From Microtetraspora fusca (GTDB taxonomy: Bacteria > Actinomycetota > Actinomycetes > Streptosporangiales > Streptosporangiaceae): 64,000 nt of DNA. Both the position numbers and the translations under genes were made by a program. The notes under the pieces are model-generated. The model had not been told where the DNA came from, made no database searches, and saw only the letters and a program-made list of their open reading frames with translations. The DNA lies in the NCBI RefSeq assembly GCF_001570365.1, contig NZ_BBYK01000058.1, forward strand, positions 1 through 64,000, read 5' to 3'. Below, piece by piece: positions 1 through 8,132 of this stretch; position 1 is the first letter of the stretch, and each line of letters begins with the position of its first letter.

Positions 1-1410
1 GCGCCGGGTGAGGGCCGGCTGGGGGTGATGCTGCCCTACACGCCGGTGCATCACCTGCTGGCCGCGGAGCTGGCCCGGCCGTACGTGCTGACCAGCGGGA
101 ACGTGTCGGACGAGCCGATCGTGCACCGGGACGGGGAGGCGGTGGAGCGGCTGGGCGCGCTGGTGGAGGCGTTCCTGGTCCATGATCGGGAGATCTACGC
201 GCGGGCGGAGGATTCGGTGGTCGTCGTGGCGGGCGGGCGGGAGATCCCGGTGCGGCGGTCGCGGGGGTACGCGCCGCTGCCGGTGCGGCTGGCGCGGCCG
301 GCGCGGCGGGCGGTGCTGGCCTGCGGGGCGGAGCTGAAGAGCACGTTCTGCCTGGTCCGGGGTGAGCGGGCGTTCCTGTCGCCGCATGTGGGCGATCTGG
401 AGAGCTATGAGACATTGCTGTCGTTCGTGGAGGGGATCGCGCATTTCCGGCGGTTGTTCGGGGTGGATCCGCGGGTGGTGGCCCACGACCCGCATCCGGA
501 GTACCTGTCGAGCAAGTACGCGCTGGAGCTGGAGGGGGTGGACCTGGTCGCGGTCCAGCACCATCACGCGCATGTCGCGTCCTGCCTGGCGGAGGCGGGC
601 GAGGTGGGGCCGGTGATCGGGGTGGCGTTCGACGGGACCGGGTTCGGCGGGGACGGCACGCTGTGGGGCGGTGAGGTGCTGGTCGCCGATCTGGAGGGGT
701 TCACCCGGGTGGCGCATCTGGGGGCGGTGCCGATGCCGGGCGGCGCGGCGGCGGTGCGCCAGCCGTGGCGGATGGCGGCGGCGTACCTGGACGCGGCGTT
801 CGGGGGGACGCCGCCGCGGGGGCTGGCCGTGCGGGAGCGGAACGCCGGCCTGTGGGATCGGGTGGTGGCGGTGGCCCGGTCGGGGGTGGGGTCGCCGCTC
901 ACGTCGAGCGCGGGGCGGTTGTTCGACGCGGTGGCGGCGATCGTCGGGGTGCGGGACGGTGTGACGTTCGAGGGGCAGGCGGCGGCCGGGCTGGAGGGGT
1001 GGGCCGACCCGGCCGAGGGGGGCGCGTACGCGGCCCGGGTCGAGGCGGGGCCCGCGCTGGTGATCCGGGGGGACGACCTGGTGCGCGCGGTGGTGGCCGA
1101 CGTCCTGGACGGCGTGGACGGGTCGGTGGTGGCCGCGCGCTTTCACAACGGGCTGGCCGCGGCGGCCGTGGCGGCGTGCGCGCTGGTGCGGGAGGGCGCC
1201 GCGCCGGGCGGGGCCGGGAGCGGGCTGGGGACGGTGGCGTTGTCGGGGGGCGTCTTCCAGAACGGGCTGCTGCTGTCGCGCGTGGTGAGCGGTCTGGAGG
1301 AGCGCGGGTTCCGGGTGCTGACCCATCGCCGGGTGCCGCCGAACGACGGCGGGATCAGCCTGGGCCAGGCTGCGGTGGCGGCGGCCAGGGACGCGGCGGG
1401 CCCGCCGTAG
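1..1410 (+). CDS. hypF: HypF carbamoyltransferase, C-terminal part (5-prime end outside window)
   Basis: HypF makes the CN ligand of [NiFe]-hydrogenase: it carbamoylates the C-terminal Cys of HypE from carbamoyl phosphate and ATP, in the cytoplasm. The frame is open to the left edge, so the acylphosphatase and zinc-finger domains lie outside. What is visible is the end of the YrdC-like domain (TSGNVSDEPI, then RRSRGYAPLP) and the whole Kae1-like domain: the metal-binding HHHAH near base 560, AFDGTGFGGDG, SSAGRLFD, SGGVFQNG and the C-terminal PPNDGGISLGQ. It ends in TAG. Other hyp or hydrogenase genes would be expected to the left. Identity is secure; the intact 5-prime end cannot be judged. 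Confidence 0.95.
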   Translation, partial: APGEGRLGVMLPYTPVHHLLAAELARPYVLTSGNVSDEPIVHRDGEAVERLGALVEAFLVHDREIYARAEDSVVVVAGGREIPVRRSRGYAPLPVRLARPARRAVLACGAELKSTFCLVRGERAFLSPHVGDLESYETLLSFVEGIAHFRRLFGVDPRVVAHDPHPEYLSSKYALELEGVDLVAVQHHHAHVASCLAEAGEVGPVIGVAFDGTGFGGDGTLWGGEVLVADLEGFTRVAHLGAVPMPGGAAAVRQPWRMAAAYLDAAFGGTPPRGLAVRERNAGLWDRVVAVARSGVGSPLTSSAGRLFDAVAAIVGVRDGVTFEGQAAAGLEGWADPAEGGAYAARVEAGPALVIRGDDLVRAVVADVLDGVDGSVVAARFHNGLAAAAVAACALVREGAAPGGAGSGLGTVALSGGVFQNGLLLSRVVSGLEERGFRVLTHRRVPPNDGGISLGQAAVAAARDAAGPP

Positions 1411-1429
1411 CGGGCCGGGTTCGCGGTGT

Positions 1430-1957
1430 TCAGGCCTTCTTGGGCCAGAGGGTGTAGCTGATCGGCCACAGCAGGGCGATCAGCGGCACCTTGGCCACGC
1501 CGAGCATGAACTGCGTCAGCGCCTCGGTGCGCGGCGGGTCGCCGACCAGCCAGATCATGGCGAACAGCAGGGCGCAGGTGATGGCGTAGGCGGCGAGGAT
1601 GCGTAGCCAGACGATCCATTCGTAGCGGGCGCGGGCCATGCCGCCGGCCGGTGGTTTGGCCGGCGTGGGGCCGCCGGCGAAGCGGTGGGAGACCCAGGCG
1701 TCGGCCCATCGCATGGTGCGGTGGCCGAACATGATGGAGAACCCGAGGTAGGCGGCGGCCAGGCCGTGCTGCCAGGTGGCGACCGCTCCCCCGCGCACGT
1801 CGATGACCGTGGCGGCGAGCAGGACGAGGTCCAGCAGGGGGACGGCCAGCAGCAGCGCCGCGCCGGTGCGGCGCATGCGCAGCGCGTAGCGCGCCAGGAG
1901 TCCGAGGCCCAGGAACACCCAGAAGCCGACTTCACATCCGATGATCACCGCGATCAC
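1430..1957 (-). CDS. Small integral membrane protein, unknown function
   Basis: 175 residues with about five hydrophobic segments (roughly residues 1-24, 31-54, 62-80, 120-141 and 150-171). They are separated by short charged loops and one Pro/Gly-rich loop near residue 98 (GGPTPAKPPAGG). No catalytic motif is recognised. It converges with hypF (19-bp gap) and diverges from the sensor kinase gene that follows. The 152-bp space to that gene must hold both promoters, so co-regulation with the two-component system is possible but not shown. It resembles the many unassigned small actinobacterial membrane proteins; no function is claimed. Confidence 0.75.
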   Translation of the reverse strand: MIAVIIGCEVGFWVFLGLGLLARYALRMRRTGAALLLAVPLLDLVLLAATVIDVRGGAVATWQHGLAAAYLGFSIMFGHRTMRWADAWVSHRFAGGPTPAKPPAGGMARARYEWIVWLRILAAYAITCALLFAMIWLVGDPPRTEALTQFMLGVAKVPLIALLWPISYTLWPKKA

Positions 1958-2109
1958 TCGCTCACCACCTCCGTCATCCAGCGTGGTGCGGCGGGGAGGC
2001 GGTGGGCGTCGTCGCCGATGATGAACGTCGCTACACCCTTCGATGTACGGCGGTGCCGTACCGGAGAGGGAAGGGGCCGGTGGCGGGTCGTGGTGGGATG
2101 GGGGGCGTG

Positions 2110-3261
2110 ATGACTCCCACCAGGCAGGATGCGGCGATGGCGGTGGCCGCCTTCGCCACAGGCCTGGTCCTGGTCGCCGGCGGGGCCTTCGTGCACCGGG
2201 GGCTTTCCGCGTCGTTGCTGCTGATCCCGCTGGCCGTGACGTGCGCGGGGGTGGCGCTGCGGCGGCGGGCGCCGGTCGCGGCGCTGGCGCTGGGGGGTGT
2301 CGCGCTGGCCGGTGACGTGCTGCTGGGCCCGTCGCTGGCGACCGTGCTGATCGTGACGGACAACATCTACGCCGGTGTGCTGTACGGGCCGCGCCGGCTC
2401 GGGCGGATCATGTTGTGGGTCACGTCGGTCGGGGCCGTCGTGGTGGGGGCGTGGGCGTGGCTGGCGATCCAGGACTGGCGGCTGCTGGCCGTCACAGGGA
2501 TCCAGGCGGCGCTGGTGGGGGTCGTCCCGGTGACGACGGCGATCATCGTGCGCCAGCATCGGGACCAGGCGGCGGCCGAGCGGGCGCGGGCGGAGCAGGT
2601 GGCGCGGCTGGCGGAGCTGGACCGGCGGGCGGCCGTGTCGGCGGAGCGCGCCCGGATGGCGCGCGAGCTGCACGATCTGGTCGCCAACCATTTCAGCGCG
2701 ATCGCCATCCAGGCGAGCGCGATGCTCTCCCGCGCCGACCTGGACGCGGCGACGTCGCGGCGGATCGTGGAGTCGATCCGGGAGAACAGCGTCCAGGGGA
2801 TGGCGGAGATGCGGACGATGATCGGTTTCCTGCGGGAGGAGGGCGAGGAGATCGAGGAGGCCCGGCGGCCGCGGCTGTCGGACGTCGAGGTGTTGATCGA
2901 GCGGGCCGGGTTCCCGGTGGAGCTGGCCGTGGCCGGGATGCCGCGCGAGCTGCCGGCCGCCGTGGATCTGGCGGGGTACCGCATCGTGCAGGAGTCGCTC
3001 ACGAACGTGCTCAAGCACGGGACGGGCGCGGGCGTTCGGGTGCTCGTCGGGTACCGGCCGGATCTGGTGGAGCTGACGGTGGCGAACGAGGTCGGGGCGC
3101 GTCCCAGCGGGCTGCCGGGCGCGGGCGCGGGCCTGGCGGGGATGCGCGAGCGGGCGACGCTGCTCGGCGGGAGTTTCGAGGCCGGGCCGTACGGGCGGGG
3201 CTGGCGGGTACGGGTGGAGCTGCCGGCGGCTCCGGCCGGGGCGAACGGGAGCGTGTCGTGA
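2110..3261 (+). CDS. NarL-type two-component sensor histidine kinase
   Basis: 383 residues. The N-terminal 155 residues hold several transmembrane helices, followed by an Ala/Arg/Glu-rich coiled-coil stretch. The HisKA_3 dimerisation domain has phospho-acceptor His188 in ARELHDLVANHFS. The HATPase region has an N-box-like VQESLTNVLKHG and a G-box GAGLAGMRERATLLGG. It should autophosphorylate and pass phosphate to the overlapping response regulator. ATG at 2110 was chosen because a purine-rich stretch precedes it and the hydrophobic region then starts at once; GTG 2107, ATG 2098 or 2002 would add residues unlike a membrane N-terminus. The signal sensed is unknown. Confidence 0.93.
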   Translation: MTPTRQDAAMAVAAFATGLVLVAGGAFVHRGLSASLLLIPLAVTCAGVALRRRAPVAALALGGVALAGDVLLGPSLATVLIVTDNIYAGVLYGPRRLGRIMLWVTSVGAVVVGAWAWLAIQDWRLLAVTGIQAALVGVVPVTTAIIVRQHRDQAAAERARAEQVARLAELDRRAAVSAERARMARELHDLVANHFSAIAIQASAMLSRADLDAATSRRIVESIRENSVQGMAEMRTMIGFLREEGEEIEEARRPRLSDVEVLIERAGFPVELAVAGMPRELPAAVDLAGYRIVQESLTNVLKHGTGAGVRVLVGYRPDLVELTVANEVGARPSGLPGAGAGLAGMRERATLLGGSFEAGPYGRGWRVRVELPAAPAGANGSVS

Positions 3262-3875
3262 TCCGGGTGCTGGTGGCCGACGACCACGCGGCGGTGCGGG
3301 CGGGGCTCGTCCTCATCCTGGAGGGGGCGCCCGACATGGAGGTGGTGGGCGAGGCGGGCGACGGGCGCTCGGCGGTGGAGATGGCGGTGCGGCTGCGGCC
3401 CGACGTCGTGCTGATGGACGTGCGGATGCCGCTGCTGGACGGGATCTCGGCCACGCGGGAGCTGGCCGGGGTGGCGGACGTGCTCATCCTGACGACGTTC
3501 GACGTCGACGAGTACGTGTTCGGCGCGTTGCGGGCGGGGGCGGCGGGGTTCCTGCTGAAGAACACCGACGCGGAGTCGCTGGTGGCGGCGGTGCGGCTGG
3601 TGGCCCGGGGCGAGGGGTTGATCTCGCCGTCGGTGACGCGCAAGCTGATCGCGGCGTTCTCCGGGGCTCCCCCGGCCGATCCCGCGGCGCTGGAGTCGCT
3701 GACGCCGCGCGAGCGTGAGGTGCTCGCCGGTCTGGGCCGGGGGCTGTCCAACGCGGAGATCGCGCGGTCGCTGGGCATCGCGGAGGCGACCGCGAAGACG
3801 CATGTGAGCCGGGTGCTGGCGAAGCTCGGGCTGCGCAGCAGGGCGCAGGCGGCGGTCTACTGGTCGGGGCTGTGA
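3258..3875 (+). CDS. NarL/LuxR-family response regulator
   Basis: 205 residues starting at GTG 3258, overlapping the kinase stop codon (GTGA), so the two are translationally coupled. The receiver domain has the acidic pair D8-D9, phospho-acceptor D54 in VVLMDVRMP, and the switch region LTTFDVDEYV. The C-terminal LuxR HTH runs from LTPREREVLAGL through NAEIARSLGI to THVSRVLAKL. It is a DNA-binding activator or repressor whose targets are unknown; the divergent membrane protein gene at 1430 is the nearest candidate. The 3-prime end overlaps a degraded LysR gene on the other strand by 19 bp. Confidence 0.95.
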   Translation: MIRVLVADDHAAVRAGLVLILEGAPDMEVVGEAGDGRSAVEMAVRLRPDVVLMDVRMPLLDGISATRELAGVADVLILTTFDVDEYVFGALRAGAAGFLLKNTDAESLVAAVRLVARGEGLISPSVTRKLIAAFSGAPPADPAALESLTPREREVLAGLGRGLSNAEIARSLGIAEATAKTHVSRVLAKLGLRSRAQAAVYWSGL

Positions 3876-4243
3876 TCCCCCGCCCCTGAGGGGTGGCCGG
3901 TGAGGGCGGCGACGAGCGCGGCGGCGGCCGGGCCGGCGATCCGGCCGTGCAGGAGCTCGGTGCGGTGGACCAGGCGCGGGGAGGTGGCCGGCACCGCGCG
4001 CACCCCGGGCGTGGGGCCGGTGGCGGCGGGCAGGACGGCCAGCCCGTGCCCGGCGGCGACGAGCGCGATGAGGCCGAGGGAGCTGTCGCCGGTGGCGACG
4101 GCGGCGACGACCTCCTGGCGTCCGGTCACCCGTACGGTGACGTCCAGGCGGGGGGTGGCGCGGCGGATCCGGGCGAGCGCGCGGGCGACGCGGCCGGTCA
4201 TGGCGACGAGGGTGATGTGCGGGTGGCCGAGTTGCCGGGCCAT
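3857..4243 (-). pseudogene. LysR-type regulator remnant (effector domain only, internally deleted)
   Basis: On the minus strand a frame reads like a LysR co-inducer domain. It begins near HPHITLVAMTGRVARALAR and continues to ATGDSSLGL, the end of the first lobe segment. It then jumps straight to IALVAAGHGLAVLPAA and TGPTPGVRAVPATSP, which belong near the C-terminus. About 100 residues of a normal LysR effector domain are missing at GL/IAL, and the whole N-terminal HTH is absent. The piece stops where an amidotransferase remnant on the opposite strand begins. It cannot be a functional LysR regulator. Family assignment is by pattern recognition of the lobe motifs. Confidence 0.6.
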
Positions 4244-4366
4244 CCGTTCTTCCTGTGCACGCTGTTCCAGCCGGAGCTGGGCGGGGACGAGGTGCGTCCG
4301 CACGCGGTGGTGCGGGCCTTCGCCGCGGCGGCGGCCGCGCACGCGGCGTCCCGGGACGGCGCCTGA
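4211..4366 (+). pseudogene. CTP-synthase-like glutamine amidotransferase, C-terminal remnant
   Basis: The last 51 codons before TGA 4364 read DVRVAELPGHPFFLCTLFQP and then ELGG, RPHAVVRAFAAAAAAHA. This is the typical end of CTP-synthase-related class I glutamine amidotransferases, where the ELPGHPFF stretch carries the last catalytic His and Glu region. Everything upstream (the Cys nucleophile elbow and the rest of the domain) is replaced by the antisense of the LysR remnant. The two remnants lie head to head, as if one deletion removed a divergent promoter and both 5-prime ends. Confidence 0.55.
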
Positions 4367-4387
4367 TCACCGCTCCGCATGACCTCC

Positions 4388-4410
4388 CGTGATTACGGAC
4401 AGTAATCACG
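4388..4410. promoter_or_regulatory. 9-bp perfect inverted repeat, probable operator
   Basis: CGTGATTAC, spacer GGACA, GTAATCACG. The dyad sits 5 bp before the purine-rich ribosome binding site (GGGAGG) of the beta-helix protein gene that starts at 4427. Its AT content is unusual for this region. A dimeric regulator bound here would block transcription or translation start of that gene. Confidence 0.6.
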
Positions 4411-4426
4411 AGGTGGGAGGGGGACC

Positions 4427-5740
4427 GTGGGACGGCGGGTCATGACGCGGGTGGTGACGGCCTCGCTGCTGGCGGGCGGCTGCCATGCCGTCGTGCCGTC
4501 GCCGGTCTCCCCCGTGTCCCCTGTCTCGCCCATGTCGCCGGTGTCGCCGGTGTCGCCGGGGGCCTCGGCGGCCCCGCAGTCGACGCCGCGCCAGTTCGAG
4601 GCCAGAGGCAGGTTCACGGTGAACCGGGGCACGGTGAGCCGGTCCAGGGGCGGCTACCAGGCCGGCGCGGTCAACGAGTCGGCGATCCTGGTGTCCGGCC
4701 CCGGGCGGCTGGCGCTCACCGACCCCCAGGTCGACAAGACCGGGAGCTCCGCGTCGAACAGCGAGAGCGGTTTCTTCGGGGTGAACGCGGCGGTGCTGGC
4801 CCAGTCGGGCGGATCCGTCGCGATCTCGGGCGGGTCCGTGACGACGGACGGTGCGGGCGCGAGCGGCCTGTTCGCCTACGGGCAGACCTCCACGGTGTCG
4901 ATGACGGGCGGCACGATCGAGACCTCCGCCGACTACTCCCACGGCGCGTCGGCGGCGGACCAGGGCAGGACGACCCTGGCCAGGGTGAAGGTCACGACCT
5001 CGGGCGTCCACTCCGCGGCGGTGCTCGCCGCGCGGGGCGGCGGCGAGGTGACGATGATCGGCGGGGAGCTTTCCACGTCCGGGTGTCTGTCCGCCGGGGC
5101 GTACAGCATGGGCTCGGTGACGTGCGTCGGGGCGCGCGTGGAGTCGGAGCACGCCGAAGGGCTGGTGGTCGACGGCGCGAGCTCGTTGTCGGCCAAGGAC
5201 TGCGTGGTGCGGGGGGCGTACGGGGCCCGGATCTTCCGGCTGGGCGGCCGGAGGCAGGGGCCCGGCGTGCTGACCCTGGAGGGCGGCCGGCTGGTGGCGG
5301 AGAAGGGCGACACGTTCCAGGTGCGGGCCACGACCGGGCTGATCACGGTGCGGAGGGGGGTGCGGGTGCGCAACCGCGGGCGGCTGCTTCACGTCACGCG
5401 GGGCGCGCGGGCGGCCCTGACGGTGGACGGCAGCGCCCTTGAAGGCGACGTCGTGACGGACGGCACCAGCTCGGCGACGGTGGAACTGCGCGGGGGCGCG
5501 CGGCTGACGGGGCGGATCTCCCGGGCGGCGCTGGCGCTCGACGCCTCCAGCCGGTGGTCGGTGACCGAGGACTCCGTGGTCGGCGCGCTCACCGGCGCGC
5601 GGATCAGGGGCGGAGGCGTGGAGAACGTCGCCGGGAACGGGCACGTCGTGCGCTACGACCCCCGCCTGCCGGAGAACCGCGGTCTGGGGGGCAGGTCCTA
5701 CGCGCTGGCGAAGGGCGGACACCTGCTCCCCGGCCGCTGA
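4427..5740 (+). CDS. Secreted right-handed beta-helix repeat protein, possible lipoprotein
   Basis: 437 residues from GTG 4427 with GGGAGG upstream; ATG 4442 is an alternative. The N-terminus has Arg residues, a short hydrophobic run and LLAGGC, a loose lipobox at about residue 19. A low-complexity linker of SPV/SPM units follows (residues 24-44). The rest is a string of short Gly/Ser/Thr/Val repeats (SGGSVAISGGSVTTDG, TVSMTGGTIETS, GGEVTMIGGELSTSG) typical of parallel beta-helix, adhesin-like surfaces. No enzyme active site is recognisable. It probably sits on the cell surface or is shed. The lipoprotein call is uncertain because the -3 position is Ala. Confidence 0.7.
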   Translation: MGRRVMTRVVTASLLAGGCHAVVPSPVSPVSPVSPMSPVSPVSPGASAAPQSTPRQFEARGRFTVNRGTVSRSRGGYQAGAVNESAILVSGPGRLALTDPQVDKTGSSASNSESGFFGVNAAVLAQSGGSVAISGGSVTTDGAGASGLFAYGQTSTVSMTGGTIETSADYSHGASAADQGRTTLARVKVTTSGVHSAAVLAARGGGEVTMIGGELSTSGCLSAGAYSMGSVTCVGARVESEHAEGLVVDGASSLSAKDCVVRGAYGARIFRLGGRRQGPGVLTLEGGRLVAEKGDTFQVRATTGLITVRRGVRVRNRGRLLHVTRGARAALTVDGSALEGDVVTDGTSSATVELRGGARLTGRISRAALALDASSRWSVTEDSVVGALTGARIRGGGVENVAGNGHVVRYDPRLPENRGLGGRSYALAKGGHLLPGR

Positions 5741-5769
5741 GCGCCGCCCGCCGCGGTCGCGCGCCGGGT

Positions 5770-6180
5770 TCAGCCGATCTCGTAGTCCAGCACGAAGGAG
5801 TGCCCGCCGTCCTCGACGATGATCCTGCCCTCGCCGAGCAGGCCGGCGAGCTCGCCGGTGCCGGAGGTGGGGACGATCAGCCAGCGCAGCCACTGCTCGC
5901 CGTTCTCGACGCCGGCGCTGTGCTGCAGGACGAAGGTGCCGGTGCGGCCGCCGAGGCTGCCCTGGACATGCTCGATCCCGGTGTAGGCGGCGGGGCCCGC
6001 GTTGGTGGCGACGGTGAGGATCTCGGTGGTGCTGGTCGCCCGGAGGTCGCCCTGGAATTCCTTGGTGATGCGCACCCGGGTGATGGTCGCGCCCTCCCGC
6101 TGGTCGGTGGCCATCTCGGTCCAGTCGGTGATCTCGAACGTTCCGGTCGCGCGCATGGTCATCGTGGTCGTCTCGCTCAT
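5770..6180 (-). CDS. DUF3224-family beta-barrel protein
   Basis: 136 residues from ATG 6180: MSETTTMTMRATGTFEITDW, then a beta-rich body with RVRITKEFQGDLRATSTTEIL and GTGELAGLLGEGRIIVEDGG, ending in the family-typical HSFVLDYEIG. DUF3224 proteins are small cytoplasmic proteins of unknown function with an allene-oxide-cyclase-like barrel. The start matches the usual family N-terminus; longer versions would translate the upstream tandem repeat. An array of five 13-bp repeats lies 95-159 bp upstream of the start and may bear on its expression. Confidence 0.85.
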   Translation of the reverse strand: MSETTTMTMRATGTFEITDWTEMATDQREGATITRVRITKEFQGDLRATSTTEILTVATNAGPAAYTGIEHVQGSLGGRTGTFVLQHSAGVENGEQWLRWLIVPTSGTGELAGLLGEGRIIVEDGGHSFVLDYEIG

Positions 6181-6274
6181 GTCGTGGGTTGGGTCGGGCC
6201 GGGCGCCGGAGGCGGCGCCGGCCTGGTGGCGAGTATTCACGCCGTACCTGTCAGCCCGCGTCAGGTACGCCCCC

Positions 6275-6339
6275 GGCGTTCGTACGCGGTGTTCGTGCAC
6301 GGTGTTCGTGCACGGTGTTCGTGCACGGTGTTCGTACGC
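6275..6339. repeat. Five tandem copies of a 13-bp unit
   Basis: Units GGCGTTCGTACGC, three identical GGTGTTCGTGCAC, and GGTGTTCGTACGC follow without gaps. The outer copies end in GTACGC and the inner three in GTGCAC, so the array is nearly symmetrical. Each inner junction contains the palindrome CGTGCACG. It lies between the methyltransferase stop and the DUF3224 gene, upstream of the latter. A helical-phase binding array (13-bp period) or slippage repeats are both possible. Confidence 0.8.
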
Positions 6340-6346
6340 CGCTGGA

Positions 6347-7084
6347 TCAGGCGGGCTTCTCCCAGACGGAGACGTGGCTGGTGCTGTCGGCGGTGAAGGG
6401 GGCGCGATCCCATCCGCCCCAGCGCTCGCGTAGCCGCATCCCGGCCAGCCGGGCCATGAGGTCGAGTTCCGCCGGCCAGACGTAGCGGAACGGGATCGAC
6501 CGGTACTCGCCGCGGCCGTCGACGACCTCGACATAGTTGGAACTCATCGCCTGGGTGGCGACGTCGTACACGTCGATCGCCCACAGCTCCGGGCCGGTGC
6601 GCCAGGGCACGGCGTTCTGGCCGGGCGGGAGCCTGCGCAGGTCGGGAACCATGACCTCGATGACGAATCGGCCGCCGGGGGCGAGGTGGTCGGCGACATT
6701 GCGGAAACAGTCCACCTGCGCGTCCTGGGCGGTCAAATTCATGATCGTGTTGAAGGCCAGGTAGGCGAGCGAGAACGCGCCGTCCGCCTTCGCGGTCGCG
6801 AAGTCGCCGATCGTCACGCCGATCGCGTCGCCGCCCGGCTTGGCGCGGAGCCGGGACACCATCGCGCGTGACAGGTCGATGCCGTGGACGGGGACGCCGC
6901 GGCGCGACAGCGGCAGCGCGACGCGCCCGGTGCCGATGCCCAGTTCCAGTGCCCGGCCGTCGCCGGCGAGCTCGGCCAGAACCTCGACCGCCGGGTCCAC
7001 GGCAGCGGGCTGGAACATGTCGGCCGACGCCTCGTCGTAGGTCGCCGCGACGCTCTCTCCGAAGTAGCCGTCAGGATCGTCCAT
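6347..7084 (-). CDS. Class I SAM-dependent methyltransferase
   Basis: 245 residues from ATG 7084 (MDDPDGYFGESVAATYDEAS). The Rossmann methyltransferase motif I is ALELGIGTGRVALPLSRRG, followed by the acidic GIDLSRAMV, a motif-II-like region ending GAFSLAYLAFNTIMNL, and motif III APGGRFVIEVMVPDL. The C-terminal part (VWPAELDLMARLAGMRLRERWGGW) is typical of small-molecule methyltransferases of the Methyltransf_25 group; the substrate cannot be predicted. A TACGGT hexamer lies 7 nt before the ATG on the minus strand, suggesting a leaderless transcript. Confidence 0.88.
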   Translation of the reverse strand: MDDPDGYFGESVAATYDEASADMFQPAAVDPAVEVLAELAGDGRALELGIGTGRVALPLSRRGVPVHGIDLSRAMVSRLRAKPGGDAIGVTIGDFATAKADGAFSLAYLAFNTIMNLTAQDAQVDCFRNVADHLAPGGRFVIEVMVPDLRRLPPGQNAVPWRTGPELWAIDVYDVATQAMSSNYVEVVDGRGEYRSIPFRYVWPAELDLMARLAGMRLRERWGGWDRAPFTADSTSHVSVWEKPA

Positions 7085-7196
7085 GACGCAGACCGTAATC
7101 ACGCGAGTCCTCGCGAAGCCATCCGTTTTCCGCCGGGCCGGTCGGCGGCCCCACGGTGATGTCCGGGGGCGTCGATGAGGGGCGTCGTCATCTCGG

Positions 7197-7244
7197 GAGT
7201 GAGGCTTTTCCTCCGATCTCGTCACCGTGGTACCGCAGGGGCGG
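7197..7244. repeat. 48-bp direct repeat, copy A
   Basis: This copy matches 8799..8846 at 43 of 48 positions in the same orientation; the conserved core includes TTTTCCTCCGATCT. It covers the stop codon of the hydrolase gene. With copy B it brackets the hydrolase and CGNR regulator genes. Confidence 0.8.
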
Positions 7245-8132
7245 GCGCGGCGACGCCTCTCCGGTTCCAGGTGCGGTCGAGGAAGCCGGCGATGAGCGGG
7301 GCGATCTGCGGCAGGTGGTCTTCGAGGGCGAAGTGGCCGGTGCCGAACAGGTGAGTTCGGCGTCGGGCAGGTCGCGGAGGTAGGCGTGCGCGCCGGCGGC
7401 GGGGAAGAACGGGTCGTTGGCGCCCCAGGTGATGAGAGTGGGCGGGGTGTGCTCGCGGAGCCAGGCCTGCCAGCGGTCGTAGCGCTCGAGGTTGGAGTGG
7501 TAGTCGAACGCGAGCGCGACCTGGGCCTCCTTGCGTCCGGGCAGGTCCAGGAAGTGCTGGTCGAGCGTCCAGCCTTCGGGGGCGATCCGCTCGGGGACGG
7601 CGCCGGTCTCGTACTGGCCTCGCGTGCCGGGCAGGGTCAGCAGGTCGCGGACGGTGTTCTCGGCGCCGGGGGTCTCGGGGCGCAGGGCGATGAAGTCGCG
7701 AGCGGAGTCCGACAGCCCCTCCTCGTAGGCGTTGCCGTTCTGGACGACCAGGCCGGCGATCCACTCGGGGTGGCGTTCGGCCAGCCGGAACCCGACCGGG
7801 GCGCCGAAGTCGAAGACGTACATCACGAAGCGGGTCAGGCCGAGGCGTCGGACGAAGCCCTCGGTGATGTCGGCGAGTCGGTCGAAGGAGTAGGTGAAGT
7901 CGGCCGGTGTCTCGGTGTGGCCGAAGCCGGGGTAGTCGGGGGCGACCAGCCGGTAGCGGGAGCCGAGCGCGTCGATGAGCCGGCGGAACTGGTGGGAGGC
8001 GGACGGGAAGCCGTGCAGCAGGAGCAGCACGGGCGCATGGTCGCGTTCGGGCAGCGACTCGCGGTAGAAGACGCGGACGCCGTCGACGTCCAGGTGGCGG
8101 TGGACGGTGCGGGCGACGAGGGGGAACGCCAT
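7222..8132 (-). pseudogene. Haloalkane-dehalogenase/epoxide-hydrolase-like alpha/beta hydrolase, frameshifted near the 3-prime end
   Basis: Starts at ATG 8132. HGFP (residues 40-43) forms the oxyanion region, D108 in YVFDFGAPVGFR is the nucleophilic Asp, and ITWGANDPFFP carries the acid. After PDAEL the frame shifts near base 7353: a single missing base between the two halves of CAGGTG/AGTTC on the plus strand. The other frame continues correctly as HLFGTGHFALEDHLPQIAPL with the catalytic His and ends at TGA 7222. Without the missing base, translation runs out of frame to 7188 and loses that His. Either a true inactivating deletion or an assembly error. It is divergent from the CGNR regulator. 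Confidence 0.8.

Noticed and set aside
2367-4409. Long minus-strand open frame antisense to the two-component system
   Set aside because: Arg/Pro/His-rich shadow frame of the kinase and regulator genes, no family motif.
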